This document shows, piece after piece, positions 37,475 to 48,900 of a stretch of 64,000 bases of DNA. The notes under the pieces were generated by a model, which was not told the origin of the DNA, did no database searches, and was given only the letters and a program-made list of their open reading frames with translations. The translations under genes and the position numbers were made by a program. Source of the stretch: Parelaphostrongylus tenuis (taxonomy: Eukaryota > Nematoda > Chromadorea > Rhabditida > Metastrongylidae). Numbering within the stretch: position 1 is the stretch's first letter; the number at the start of each line of letters is the position of its first letter. The stretch spans positions 62,001-126,000 of the forward strand of contig JAHQIW010001971.1 in assembly GCA_019055375.1 (NCBI GenBank), read 5' to 3'.

Positions 37475-37810
37475 ATTTGTGCAATGCAATACACGTGTTT
37501 CGGCCTTATCAGCCTCGTCATTTCCTCTTTGCCAATCCCTCTTGGGGTAGAACCCCTTTATGTAATTAACCGCAGACGTTCTATTTACACGTGCCATCAA
37601 ATGAAAGAAATCACCAAATGGGCAGTGTTGTACATTCGATTGCTCTTGGCTGGTACTTGTGAAATATCATAACGTTCGTTTTGAGTGTTTTCTTGAAACC
37701 ACATTCCATGAATACCAGTCAAGAGCAATCGAGTGTACAACAATGCCCATTCAGTGAATTTTTCACTTGATGGCACGTGTAGCACTTGAAGCGAGCGTTA
37801 TGAAATCACA
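37475..37810 (-). repeat. Hammerhead-like relic next to a foldback
   Basis: At 37490-37521 the minus strand reads AUGACGA, GGC..GCC stem II, GAAA, then CACGUGU. This is a hammerhead core with C3 changed to A and a palindromic stem III (ACACGUGU). Next to it, arms 37587-37655 and 37713-37780 are inverted copies (ACACGTGCCATCAA, GGGCA.TGTTGTACA, CGATTGCTCTTG). A second inverted pair (about 37664-37692 with 37783-37806) is nested around TCATAACG. The frames at 37469-37785 are repeat shadows. Confidence 0.6.
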
Positions 37811-39079
37811 TAAGTCTCCTCAGTGTGCAATCAAATTAAAATTCGCATCAGCAGTAGCAACAGTAACAGAGCTGTTACTTTACTGAATTGTGAGAGTTGG
37901 AGCGGGAGAAACGAAAGGCAGTTCCAGAAAAGTTCGCCCACGAAAATTATTGCGATATTTGGAATAAACTGCACGAAAAGAATGATGAAAACTTGTTCTC
38001 GCCTTACAAGAAATCTTCATACAAAATGATGTTACGGATTGACTGATGAGTGAGAGAGCGCCATCGGGAAGATTCAGTTGATCAGTTTAATGTTTCATGG
38101 TGCAGCATATTGGCATCAGCTTTATCATAGATACCATAAATGCTGAAGTGGTATCATGTAAAGTTTTCGGAAATGGAGCTACCAAGATCTCTACTACTAC
38201 AAAAAGATGAAAATAGTTGTGTAAGCACAGCTGCAAATGCAGTGTACAGAAAAAAGGTAAAACCAAATGCCAGAGCAACGAAACGAGAAATGGACGTCAT
38301 CATGTGCGGATAGCACTATATTATACATTTACTCTGTGAACCTTCTGATTGATCGTCGAGACAGTCAAATCCAAAGGATTTTCTATTATAGCAAAAAAGG
38401 GAGGAACGAAGATTTTTGGTGGGTGAGCGCCTATTTTTTCTTTCGCCTTGGGTTTTCGGAAAGATAAACGCAAGCGAACAAAACTACTATGAATTTTGTG
38501 AACGAAATTCAATTCAAAATCTACCAAGGTCACAAAAGTGCGTAACAATCACGCGTTGATCCATGGAGAGCACAATGGCATTGTGATATTCATCAACCCG
38601 CATGCTCATAACGTGGATGGCACGTGGATGCAGCGCCTGTATTTGCTGGTGATAAGATAAAAGAGAAATCCTCAAATAAAATAATCCTACAATTCCGTTA
38701 ATCAGTTATTTTATTGCGGATACAAACCCGATAAGTTACATTTCTGCAAGATCGCAAGCATTCCACTGCTACTCGCTCTCTCTTGGCGCTGTACGTGCTT
38801 TTGATGTACTTCTAGAACCACAAAACCCTCTCACTTATTGTAGAGAGCAAAGGCCCCTCTTTTTAGCTCCAGTCGGATGGACTTGTTTGTAGCGTCTCAA
38901 GTAACCTGTTGTAGCTGTGCAACAGGATTTAACTCTAACGTGCCTACGTGACTTCTATAGGAGTCATAAATAGGTAACGGACGAAGTTGTCGTCGCTGAT
39001 CAGCACTACCAAGCACTGCATCACATGCTCCCCATAGTAATTATCTTACATACAATCAAAGGACGCTTTTACATTTGTA
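37811..39079. other. No recognisable gene
   Basis: Short frames at 37823-38029, 38087-38278 and 38267-38548 only. No similarity recognised. Confidence 0.4.
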
Positions 39080-39187
39080 TAAATAAATAAATAAATAAAT
39101 ATATATATATATGTATATATGTGTAATGATCATCAGGCATATCTGAAATCTGAGCGTGGGCTTAAGATAACACTCGAAACAAAAGGT

Positions 39188-39231
<44 letters not shown>

Positions 39232-39246
39232 CATATATATTTTTTT
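39080..39246. repeat. TAAA/TA microsatellite
   Basis: A run of AAAT repeats at about 39079-39100 leads into TA repeats at 39101-39122. About 70 bp of ordinary sequence follows, then a second TA tract at about 39190-39241 with GTATATAC interruptions. Confidence 0.9.
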
Positions 39247-40650
39247 CTAGAGATATACAACAGAATGTCTTTTATGAACGTATAAGACTTTGACCTCTCG
39301 AAATACTACAGTGATCGAAAAATTCTAGTCACTTTACTAAAAAGCTCTGTCATCAAAGCGTTTAGAGGCTACGATCCAATTAATTTTACAATATTCTCCT
39401 AATTCAGTTCATCGCATTAGCTCTATGACCTATGGATTAAAAATATGCTCATGTCGAAAAGACCAAAATTTGCCCTTATCAGTCAATATGAACATCTTTT
39501 TCATATCAGCCTGCCACATTACAGGCTCGCACATTCCATGAGCTGAAAATCATAGTAAAAATTCATCCGCTTATAGCAAACATAATATCAAAGTAATCTT
39601 GCTATAGATTTTGGCTGCTCGTACCAGTTGGTAAGAGGGTAAGAAACTGATCCTTGTCATTTAATGACCTCATTGCGGAAAGCGAACATTTCTTAAATTC
39701 CTCAGTGAATAGAATTTTAGGAAATATTTTTGCAGCTTGCGTAAATCTTTTCCAAGTCCTGATGAGAAAAAAAACTTTCAGTGAATAAAAATAAGAAGAT
39801 TCAAAATTTCTCACGGAGATCTTGGAGGATAAGGGTGATGCCGAGCGAGTTTTGTGCGAGTAGAATGCACTGAACGATTTTTGTACTTCATAGGCTCAAG
39901 TAAAGACTTGGAGGCAGCCGAACCGAATAACCTGACGATTAGTGCTACCGCAGTGCTATTTTCTGCGGTTTAATCTGTGAAAATCTGTAAATGCGAAAAG
40001 TTAAAGGCTACAGGAGAGATGTAAAGACTAGGGAGGAAGTAGTAGAAAACAATCATCGATGAGCTGAGGCAATGTGGCGCCACTGGTCAAGCGAGAGTGG
40101 TGCGATTTCTCTCAATGTCGCTGTTGGATTTTTTATCAGAAATGCTCTCCCAACGATGAACAGCTACAAAGTGTGACTTACACGCGATTTGGCAAATCCA
40201 AGGCCACCATATATAGTCAAAATTGAAAAATGAGATAATAACGGGCGGAGAAATACTCTTAGTATTGATATCGACAGATAATATGTCGCATAAGTACTTA
40301 TAATATACTAAGAATGCAGTGATATAAGCTTCTTTGGAACAGTTGAGAGCTCTTCTTATAGGAAACGTTATTTTAGAAAAAAAAAGCGCTAGTGAAGAAA
40401 ATACACTGGAGACGCAAAGACGAAGAAAAGTCAGGACGAAAGTCGACTAATGATTGATAAATAGATGTCGTGATTTTGATATCTATCTAATTGTTCTTCA
40501 GCGGTAGAGTGCCTATAAAATTCAACCACTAGAATGCCCAAGCAAAAAGTCGAGCCTGAACTGACTTCAAAACTGCAATTATCTCTCCAAGACTCATGAA
40601 GTTATCCACTAAACTGCTTTTCTCTTAGCCGTCTTTAACCCTAGTTAACA
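39247..40650. other. No recognisable gene
   Basis: The frame at 39602-39814 minus is unrecognised. Nothing else seen. Confidence 0.4.
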
Positions 40651-40658
40651 TTCAGAAT

Positions 40659-41111
40659 TCATCCGAATAGATTTAACCCACGGAGTACAACTTGGCAATA
40701 GTTCCCAGCCAAGCAGAAGCCGTAGATGAAATCACACTTTTCGCTTTTTTCACTGCTCAAATCATCCAACGGCACGGTATCGCATGAGATATGACCACGA
40801 TAACGCTGAGATACAAGGAAAAATAGTAACTCTTTATTCCTGTGATTAGGTTGTTCATCGGCTTCAAGTTCTCCAGCAATACATAAAAGCGAAGAATGTT
40901 CAGTGGTACACTTTATCTCTGAAAGAGCTGGCAGCCGCAAATTCTCCCCGACCTTCGCTGCAACGGACTCTTGTAGAGAATAAAGAAAAACAAGTGAATA
41001 AGCTTCTGGTTGACGAAAAAACCAATTCGGATGGAGCCGGAATCTAAATTGTTCGTGCAGCGAGAAGTAGACGATGGACAAAAGTACAATGCGACTCGAA
41101 ATGCTCAACAT
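40659..41111 (-). CDS. Possible small secreted protein, hypothetical
   Basis: A minus-strand frame is open from 41168. I prefer the Met at 41111, the 20th codon, because it starts a hydrophobic segment (MLSISSRIVLLSIVYFSL) that resembles a signal peptide. The remaining protein of about 150 residues would contain six cysteines (KCTT, LLCIAG, ISCD, EKCD, GFC, NYC), an even number compatible with disulfides. At 169 codons the whole frame is the longest outside the PLE and is not explained by low complexity. I recognise no family, see no neighbouring exons, and cannot exclude a chance frame. Confidence 0.3.
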   Translation of the reverse strand: MLSISSRIVLLSIVYFSLHEQFRFRLHPNWFFRQPEAYSLVFLYSLQESVAAKVGENLRLPALSEIKCTTEHSSLLCIAGELEADEQPNHRNKELLFFLVSQRYRGHISCDTVPLDDLSSEKSEKCDFIYGFCLAGNYCQVVLRGLNLFG

Positions 41112-41168
41112 AACACTGTAAATTTTTTTTGGCTCCAAAAGTGCAGTTGCCCTTACTAAACCACACAA

Positions 41169-41861
41169 AAAGTCGAAATGGAGGTAGAAAATGCCATGGA
41201 CGCGTTATTCTTGAAGGAGAAAATAGAAAGAATCAAAAAAGCGAACTTGAAGGAGATCCGAGAAGAGTTGATAATTCGGATAAAGGTAGAATAGTATATT
41301 TGCTACAAGAATATTTACCATTGGGGGATAGTAGGGAGATAAGTGATGCAGTCCAGCAGAAAGAAATGTTTAGGTTCAATTCGCAGCCTAACGATCTTTG
41401 TTATCGCTTGAGAACGCCTTAGTTAGCTCCTCTATCTTAACGATTGCGAGAACATCTACACGACCAGCACTATACGACATTCACAAAGAAGACGAAAACC
41501 TCGAGCAAAGCCGGAAAAAAAGCGAAATTTTCAAAGACCTTTGTAGATGATTAATGCGAAGAAACGGAATCGCCTTCTCACGAACCACTGCTTTAGTGAC
41601 ATTTGTAACTATTTTTGCGATGCGAGCCACGTGTAGCTCCTCGTGGTGTTAAACTCTGCAAGAACTTGCATCATCCCGACAGAGTGAAACATTAGTCAGT
41701 TGATTGACAACCACCTACTCATTCTGACTGTCTTCCTTCCTCTGAGTGTCATTAACTAACAGATTTTTTCTATTTTTGAAGGTCGTTGAAATTCGACGGC
41801 CTAAAAGGTTATAGCATAAATTTATGATGAATCACTAGTAAATTATTACATCGTAAATTCC
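41169..41861. other. No recognisable gene
   Basis: The plus-strand frame 41129-41422 is highly charged and unrecognised. No repeat found. Confidence 0.35.
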
Positions 41862-42232
41862 TGATTTTCTTCTCTAAGCCAAACACGAGGTGTTACATTG
41901 AACTTTATTTGACAGCTGATGTTTCGGCAGTTCCCTTCTTCAGAGCCTGGAAAGGTCAAATTGTCCGCAATCCCATAAACCAAACACCTTCGTTACTCCT
42001 TTAGAAAAAATCAACACACCTAGATTTCAATCGCGTCAGGCACAAAATCAACTCTCAACATACTCACCGCTTTTTATATGTGTTCCACTGAGTTATTAAA
42101 ATGATGAAGGAGATCACATAGGCTCGTAATACACCTTACCCATCATATCAACTGTCTTGTATACTAACTCAAATCACGTGTGATAACGAGGCATTTCTCC
42201 CTGCGGTTTATAATGGGATTGGTGGTATTAAT
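41862..42232 (-). mobile_element. Penelope-like family 2 leader, minus copy
   Basis: A minus-strand copy of the 23.4-kb leader: TGCCTCGTTATCAC, then ATATAAAAAGCGGTGAG (TATA-like), then the hammerhead at 41914-41947, then AACACCTCGTGTTTGGC. It ends before the ORF start. It lies head to head with the plus copy at 42280-42610, about 50 bp apart. Confidence 0.75.
41914..41947 (-). ncRNA. Minimalist hammerhead (family 2)
   Basis: CUGAAGA core, stem II bases GGGAACUGCC, GAAA box, then CAUC; stem I is only 3-4 bp (GGCU/AGCU). The core positions are kept. Stem III pairing is weakened (CAU instead of CGU). Confidence 0.65.
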
Positions 42233-42279
42233 TCACAGTGCTTCAAGAATTTCGAATTTTCTGAATTTTAAGGATTTTG

Positions 42280-42610
42280 AGAATTTGCGATTGCCTTCCG
42301 GTAGTCTTCACTTGAATCATTCGGTAAATACATATAAAAAGCGGTGAGTATGTTGAGAGTTGATTTTGTGCCTGATGCGTTGAAATCTAGGTCTGGTGAT
42401 TATTTCTGAAGGAGTAATGAAGGTGTATGGCTTGTTGGATTGCGGACAATTTGACCTATCCAGGCTCTAAAGAAAGCGAACTGCCGAAACGTCAGCTATC
42501 AAATAAAGTTTGTTGCAACACCTTGTGTTTGGTTTGAAGAAGAAAATCAGGACTTGTATTGAAGCATGCCGAGGTTAACAGACAGTCAATCTTGGGAATT
42601 GTTAGAAGGA
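42280..42610 (+). mobile_element. Penelope-like family 2 leader with ORF start, plus copy
   Basis: Contains ATATAAAAAGCGGTGAG, a hammerhead relic at 42473-42497 (CUAAAGA, G5 changed to A), then an ATG at 42566 opening Met-Pro-Arg-Leu-Thr-Asp-Ser-Gln-Ser-Trp-Glu-Leu-Leu. That aligns with the N terminus of the full element's RT protein (MPRFQESRSFELL). The frame is lost shortly after. Confidence 0.75.
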
Positions 42611-42657
42611 GAACAACGTGAATTTTTTATTATTTTTGGCATTTTATATTAAAAACT

Positions 42658-42684
42658 GAAAGAAAGAGAGAAAGAGAGAGGATT
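42658..42684 (+). repeat. GA-rich microsatellite
   Basis: A short run of GAAA and GAGA repeats. Confidence 0.6.
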
Positions 42685-42960
42685 CAGGATTCTCACCCAC
42701 GTCTACGCTCGAAGATTGAAGACGCCTTTCTCCACGCCAAGTTTTCAAGATAAGATGAGCCAGGCACGAAATGATCATTCATAACAACCGAAGAGCGAGA
42801 GTCGGCACCGATTGGACTCCTCGAGATGCGCAGCGCTCCACAGGAAGACCACCGACCGGATGTCCGACTTTCACGAAAAGCTTAGAAGGAGGATATGATG
42901 CCCAACGAATTTCTTAGACGATGAGGACCCACTGGGCTGTTCTTTACGCAATAGGGAAAA

Positions 42961-43260
42961 ATGGAAATACGTCCGTTCGAGTCATTCGACGGTGAGCTGC
43001 ATGACAAGTCTCAGTTGGTAAGTGAACGTGGTTTTAGTACAGTACAGACCAAAAGAGAGTTTTCTGTGACAAACAGGAATCCACTGAGCGAAGCGTTTTT
43101 TGAACGTGGCACATGGCTTATTAATTACACAGTTTCAAGAAAAACAATTTCGTTGAAACGAATCGATGAGTCAGATGAATATTTCAAGAACGCACGACGA
43201 ACACGTAGAGGTCACGTTTCTCCAAAAAAAATCAGCAAGGAGGCAGCGAATGAAAAATGG
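42961..43260 (+). CDS. Possible exon, hypothetical
   Basis: A plus-strand frame runs from 42961 to 43293. It is interrupted at about 43261 by a perfect consensus splice donor (A, then GTAAGT). The encoded stretch is charged (FDGELHDKSQLVSERGF, then SKEAANEKW) and not low complexity. A second GTAAGT lies at 43019. I recognise no family and cannot identify a matching acceptor exon downstream, so a chance frame is quite possible. Confidence 0.2.
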
Positions 43261-44759
43261 AGTAAGTACATGTTCTTTAAGAATGTACCTTGAAAAACAG
43301 AAATGAGAGTGTAAACTGTTTTTTTGAGCATTTATGACATTTTCTCGATGTCAGGTATTCTTTGAACTGAAATTTAATACGCTGCTCTTCTCTGTCAACT
43401 CATCCCCGGGTTACTTTTAGGACTCTGCAATAATAAAGTACTTACCTTGATGTTTTTCCTGGCAGTTTTTCCAGTATAACCACAAAATGGAGCGTAAGAT
43501 AGCTTCAAATTTCTACCTGATGTCGCTCCTAAAAAACTGTACTCTCTTTAACTTTTGGGCTACATCATGAAAAGATCTTTTCTTCTATATTTTTTTATTG
43601 CACCGAATTCGTTTATACAAATGGTTGGGGAAGAGAGTATTCCGGAGAGAACACCAGAACAAATCTACTTGATAAATGCAGTGCAGCAGTGTGGCGATGT
43701 TAGAATATAGTGTCTATGGTGGCTCTCTCTTGATATATTCGAAATTGCTGAGTGATATGCAATACATTCGTCACAGGAGATGTTGAACATCCATTCCCCC
43801 ACAGTCGTAACCCAATAAAGCACTGTACACACTCAGAATGACAAGATTACAATTGTCATCAGATTTGAATGGCTGGTTTTTCATCATTGACCATGTAAGT
43901 TCCATCGAACAGTCAAGAAACCCCATTTGTTTGGGTTTCTTTTCAAGAGATCCTTATGTTCAAACAAAAGTAGCAATAGTGAACAGCCAACAATCAATCA
44001 GTCACACTTACACTGCAATCGTTGAATAGAACATTGATGGACGAAACTCTTATTGATGAAGCGGATAAAAATTATTCCACATCTGCTCATAGCCCGCTTA
44101 TCTCAAGTGATTCTTCTCCTCCACGAGGTATTTGGGAAGAAGTGTAAATCTTTTCAAACCACTCGTACGACCAGGAATCACTTGGTAGAGAAAAGTGAAG
44201 ATCTTTGTTCGAATATACTTGAATAGTTTTGAAATCTAAAATAAGAGGAGTACACTAACTATTTTCTTGGAGGCCATATGAGGTCTTAGCAAAGCATTTC
44301 TAACTGCATTTGCTACTGTTTTGTGCGATCAATATGCCAATTACTAAGATCTAGAAAGGTATAATGATGACAAATTTCTTCGTTCAAGCAAAAGGAAAAA
44401 GAAATCAGATGACAAATAATTTTGAACTCGAAGACTCTTCAGACAATCATTATATATATCGTGTACAAAGTGGGCATAAGTGGCCTAGAGCAAATCAAAT
44501 CATGATTTTATTTTAAAGTACGTCAGCATTACAAGAACTGGATCAGCCTCAAGCAAGAAATAGATGCTAGCAACAATTGTAACACAATAAGCGCGGCTGT
44601 AAGAATATGTTAATCTAAAAGTCATTTAATTCGATATGATTTCCGTCGCAACCGAACCAATGTTTGCACTATGAAGGGAACTGAGGGTCGATGACCTTTT
44701 GATTTTGGCGATAACCTTCAAGTAAGTGAACTGAACAAGTTTCGGACATACTTGTCATA

Positions 44760-45063
44760 ATGTTTAAGGCCATTGTCAAGCAGAGTGAACCAAGTTTTCT
44801 TGCATTGTCAATGAAATTTCTTAGGGATTGTGATGATTTGTGGCTCAGTTTCAATAATGTAACCCCAAAGTTCGTAACTAGAGAGCTATGGAATTATTTT
44901 TTCTCACAGTCACGATTTTCCAATTTGAAAGTATTCACAATTAATTTGGAATTTTTCGATCCAACTGTGGAATTATGTCGCATTCACAATTTGAACCTAC
45001 TTCAACATCTTGGCAAAACTTACGAGCTTTACCATAGTCCATTCGAACACTATTTCGCTGGTG
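44760..45063 (+). CDS. Possible exon, hypothetical
   Basis: A 114-codon plus-strand frame with ordinary-looking composition (VTRELWNYFFSQSRFSNLKV, then EFFDPTVELCRIHNLNLLQH). It passes over a plausible splice donor (CTG, then GTGAGA) at about 45060. It resembles real coding sequence more than most frames here. No family is recognised and no adjoining exon was found. Confidence 0.22.
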
Positions 45064-45854
45064 AGATCAATATTTGCCTCTTCCTTATTTTTCCAAGTTT
45101 CTAAAACGTTTCTGCTAGTCATACGAGACAGCGGAACGTTGGCATCAAGGATTCTCTGGATTTTGTTGCCTAAATTCACCTTTGAATGATATTACCTCCA
45201 GTTCATCGTTAGATCAGCACCATGCTTGCTCAACAGCATCGCGCTTTGAGCACGCAAGTTCCCTCCTACATTAACCCTCTAGTGACAAAGTGTAACAGTT
45301 TTGTAGCCACCGTGCGACGTTGCGTCTCGTTCAAGTACGGTATAGCAACGTCGAGTCTTCATGCGAATATGTATTGGCGCACACCACAATGGAATTGAAG
45401 GGAATTACTGGGCAAACTGAGGTCTTCAAAAGACATCAATATCGCGAAATGACATAATATCATTGAAAAACCTTTAAATTAATAGTTTCAAATAGTCAAA
45501 ATGACGCCTATAAGTCAAACAATTCCTTATGGTTCAGGGAGAAAACCAGTCGTGTTTCTAGCTAATATACGATAAATGTTTCTTTTTTGTGTTTTTGTAG
45601 TCATTTCATTGTTCTAAAAATGCTGATTCTAAACTTAGCTTAGTTCTTACAAAGATCTCCATAGTACGTTCGAGTAACGGATAAAAATACGCTTTGCTTT
45701 CGTAGTTCGTCATATCAACTTCATGGCGGATTTTTTGACACTATGTAATAAAATTATAACTCCCATTAAGCTTCGTTGTTACGAGAAGCCACGTTTTGTA
45801 AGGAGGATACTTCTTACATTTTTTAAAAAAAGAGTTCCGAATAAAGGATAAAAG

Positions 45855-46144
45855 GATAAAGCTCTCGGCGTTGATCAATCCCTGAGGGATGCGCCATGCA
45901 TTCGACTTCAATTTTTAACTTCGTTTGAGGTGATTGAATGCATATCTGGCCATTACAATGACTCGCGGAGGCCTCCCGCTGAACCGAGTCAGTGCTGCTT
46001 ATCGTCCCAGACAAGTCTGAGACCTGTCTGGTACCAATTTACCGACCCCGGAGGGATGGATGGCTTGGTGAGCCATGAGAGCGAGATCGAACCAGTGACC
46101 TCGTGTGCGACGCAGGGCACCTCTAACCACTGGGCCACATGCGC
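45855..46144 (-). repeat. tRNA-derived SINE, best-preserved copy 4
   Basis: The minus-strand tRNA-like head at 46076-46144 carries the A box TGGCCCAGTGGTTAGAGG and the B box GGTTCGATCTC, about 45 bp apart. The body follows: GGTCGGTAAATTGGTACC, TTGTCTGGGACGATAAG and GCATGGCGCATCCCTCAGG, ending in a short ATCC-rich tail. It is closest to copy 1 at 1053-1345. The minus frame 45823-46014 and plus frame 45930-46172 lie within it and are not genes. Confidence 0.85.
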
Positions 46145-46199
46145 TCTAGTTCCGCGAGTTCCGAATACCTAAGAGAATTGAGTGGTGAGCAAAAACTCT

Positions 46200-46272
46200 G
46201 CCTCAGGCGGGAATCGAACTCGCGTTTTATCCTATTCGGGAACGCGTGCTCTAACCACTACACCACCGAGGC
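46200..46272 (-). ncRNA. tRNA-like module, left arm
   Basis: 73 nt. The 5' GCCUC pairs with the 3' GAGGC, with an A box (GTGGTGTAGTGGTTAGAGCAC) split as D arm, and the B box GAGTTCGATTCCCG. The anticodon arm is not normal, so I do not call a functional tRNA. Confidence 0.6.
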
Positions 46273-46583
46273 ACATTTGCCCGACCACTCATTCTTCAAC
46301 ATCTCAATGTTAGCTATCAGCCACCAACCTTTGACAGGTTTGGTCGGGTATGCGATTTTGCTTTATAAACCCAGTTGAGCTGACAGCTATTCTAATTACT
46401 AATAGAAAATAGCTATTAGTAATATAGCTATATTAGCTATATTAGCTATTGTATTAGTAATTAGAATAGCTGTAAGCTCATCTGGGTTTATAAAGCGAAA
46501 TCGCATACCCAACCAAGCCTGTCAAAGGTTGGTGGCTGATAGCTAACATTGATATGTTGAAGAATGAGTGGTGGGGAAAATGT

Positions 46584-46655
46584 GCCTCAGTGGTGTAGTG
46601 GTAGAGCACGCGTCCCCGGATAGGATGAGAAGCGGGTTCGATTCCTACTTGAGGC
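46584..46655 (+). ncRNA. tRNA-like module, right arm
   Basis: 72 nt. The acceptor GCCUCAG pairs with UUGAGGC over 7 bp, with D-arm-like GTGTAGTGGTAGAGCAC and the B box GGGTTCGATTCC. The anticodon region (GTCCCCGGATAGGATGAG) does not fold into a standard arm, so this is a tRNA-derived module and not a gene. Confidence 0.6.
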
Positions 46656-46784
46656 CGACATTTTTGCTCACCACTCAATTCTCTTAGGTATATAGAAAAA
46701 ATTATAGCAGCGCGAAATGCATTCAAAAATACCATTAATTCCAAGTATTAGAATTCCGAATATTTCACAATTTTTTCGGCAATA

Positions 46785-47110
46785 AAGTCTTGTCATTGGT
46801 GATTTTCTTCTTTGAGCAAAACACGAGGTGTTACAATAAACTTTATTCACAGCTGACATTTCGGCGGTTCGCCTTCTTCAGAGCCTGGAAAGGTCAAATT
46901 GTCCGCAGTCCGATCAGTCAAACACCTCCATTACTCCTTTAGAAAAAATCACCAGACCTAAATTTCAATCGCATCAAGCGCAAAATCAACTCCCAACATA
47001 CCCACCACTTTTTATATGTGTTCCACTGAATGATCCAAGTGGAGATCACCGGAAGGAAATCACATAGGCTCGTAATGCACCTTACCCATCAATTCTTATC
47101 ATTGGGATAG
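46785..47110 (-). mobile_element. Penelope-like family 2 leader, minus copy
   Basis: Contains the TATA-like TATAAAAAGTGG, GATTTTGCGCTTGATG and AACACCTCGTGTTTTGC of the family, and a hammerhead at 46851-46885. No ORF start is left. Confidence 0.72.
46851..46885 (-). ncRNA. Minimalist hammerhead (family 2)
   Basis: CUGAAGA core, GGCGAACCGCC stem II (GGC/GCC), GAAA, then UGUC (a U-G pair replaces C-G in stem III); stem I GGCU/AGCU. The conserved core is intact. Confidence 0.7.
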
Positions 47111-48439
47111 GAGCGCATCTTTAGTTTTTACTGCATATCGCCTTTGACGACTATGTAAAACCGTTACACGAAAACACAATTTTTTGCAATATATGACTTT
47201 TGAGAGGAACTTATACTGACGGTATAGTGGTATGTAGCTGGAGTAAGCCTTAATAAAATTGACATTCTTCAACTGTAGGAATACTTCTCCAAAAAATAAA
47301 GCTACGCCCAGTTTGCACTTTCTGCCTTGTTAGTAGACTACTGCTAGTCATATCATCGCTTGAATAACGAAATTTCAAGGTTAAGCATGATTTTTGAAAA
47401 GGTTCTCCTAGTGTGCCTAGCCAACAAGTAAAAAAAAAACATTTGGAAAACGTTGCAAATTCCTGGCTAATATATTTTGATAATTAATCTACGCTTATAG
47501 CAAATATATGAAGTTGAAACTAGCACGTCTGAATTCTGAGCAGGGTGTGATCGCCGGATTGTTTAAAACACTCACAGTTTTGCTAGTTTGAAGTGCTCCA
47601 ATTATTTATTAGAAACAGGGAGCAATGGGTGTTACATAATGTAGAAAAATGTAGCTAGAGGCGGAAAAATCTGAACTGTGGTGTGGTGCGAGGTTACGCG
47701 TGATCACGTCGTAATCCTTCTTGCGTTCATTTTTGTTTTCTGTTATTTACTTACCTGGATACATGGGCGGCCCGTATTCAGTGGTGGTGGGAGCTTCAGG
47801 ACAGGAAAACTGGGCTGCCTTAGCTGTTTTGTTGCCTGATGTCCCAAAGTAAACCTAACCAGGCTTCCCCAGGTCGTCACCACGTTACAGCAGTCGCTGG
47901 CTTTTGCGGATCAAAGAAAAATTACCACCTCGCCACTAACAATTATAAGACGGTAGTCATTTTTGATATGGTTAACTCTTATTCATTGTTGATTGGGCTT
48001 TCAGGGTAGAAACTCGGGCTTCTTCCTAGCGTCGATGGCCTTGCTACGTTAGAGAATTCCTTCTCCACTGTACTTTTGCATTCAATAACCAAGAACAGTT
48101 CCCAGTCATGATGAGTCGGTAAACAATTAAGCGGGGACTTTTTAGTAATTAGCACGATACCTTCAAAAGTTTTCGCGCAGATACTCTCGATTTGTGTACA
48201 ACTTGCGGGAGCTGTAAGATGGACTTCATTACAAAGCTATGCGAAGTTCCTTTCTAAGTAGTGTTTTCTCTATTTCAAGTCGGATAATTGCTAAATAGCT
48301 GTAGTATGTTGGAGAATGCTTCAGTAACTTTAGCCAGATACTTGGATGTGCCTGTAGCACCATCGCTCGCTATCTAAACTAAATGGGGTATTGCACAACA
48401 ATGCCTCGATGTACAGCTCACGATTTAACTCATTACATC
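47111..48439. other. No recognisable gene
   Basis: Nothing recognised. Confidence 0.4.
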
Positions 48440-48900
48440 CTCACTGCACGCATAAAAATCTGTGAAAGAATCTGTAGCAACCACACAGATAGGACTTTTT
48501 CAAGTCGGACATCATTGGAGATGAGTCCTGGGCCTTCTGGGAAAACACCGCGCACCACGCCTTCTGGTTGCCTCACAGCAAAGACCCGTCGGCCCATTCA
48601 AACCAGATTCCGGGTTCAAAAGATTATGTTTACTATTTTTTTGAAATTAGCACAGCATGCTGTTCTGAAAACTGCTCGACAACATCCAAGCAATCAATGC
48701 CAACGTCTCTGGGGCACAACTGGAAGTTGGTCGCGAGAGAGAAGCGTCCAAATGACTCAATTTAGCCGATCTTCAGCATAACGTTCGGTCGCACATTGCA
48801 AAGTCGACTGTCCACAAACTGGGTTGGGCCACGTAGAACATCCACTGTATAGTCCTGATACGGATTCCATCGAATTATCATCTCTCCTCCTCTGAAGGTG
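48440..48900 (+). pseudogene. mariner transposase relic, catalytic region
   Basis: Across shifting plus-strand frames I read a weak match to the first catalytic block (IIGDESWAFWENTAHHAFW, like the mariner GDE.W..YDN segment). Then comes YVYYFFEISTACCSENC..., then NVRSHIAKSTVHKLGWAT, corresponding to the second aspartate block (DNARPH.A......LGW) with the D replaced. Finally LYSPDTDSIELSSLL corresponds to PYSPDLAP.DYHLF. Stops and frameshifts make it dead. It appears to be a different mariner lineage from the 57-kb copies. Confidence 0.55.

Larger units (their letters stand above)
46164..46691. repeat. Long palindromic foldback with tRNA-like ends
   Basis: Arms of about 240 bp (46164-46405 and 46452-46691) are inverted copies around a short AT-rich spacer of TAGCTAT repeats. 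Each arm ends in a tRNA-like module, with only about 35 bp (GCTCACCACTCAATTCTC) between it and the outer edge. Unusually, the tRNA-like part is at the distal 3' end of each arm, not at a SINE-like 5' head. Partial relatives lie at 23825-23990 and 53490-53770. The frames at 46139-46378 and 46478-46744 are shadows. Confidence 0.88.

Noticed and set aside
46200..46655. Two genuine tRNA genes
   Set aside because: Acceptor and T-arm pairing are good, but the anticodon arm is abnormal. Both copies sit symmetrically in a palindromic repeat with partial relatives elsewhere, so they are tRNA-derived repeat modules.
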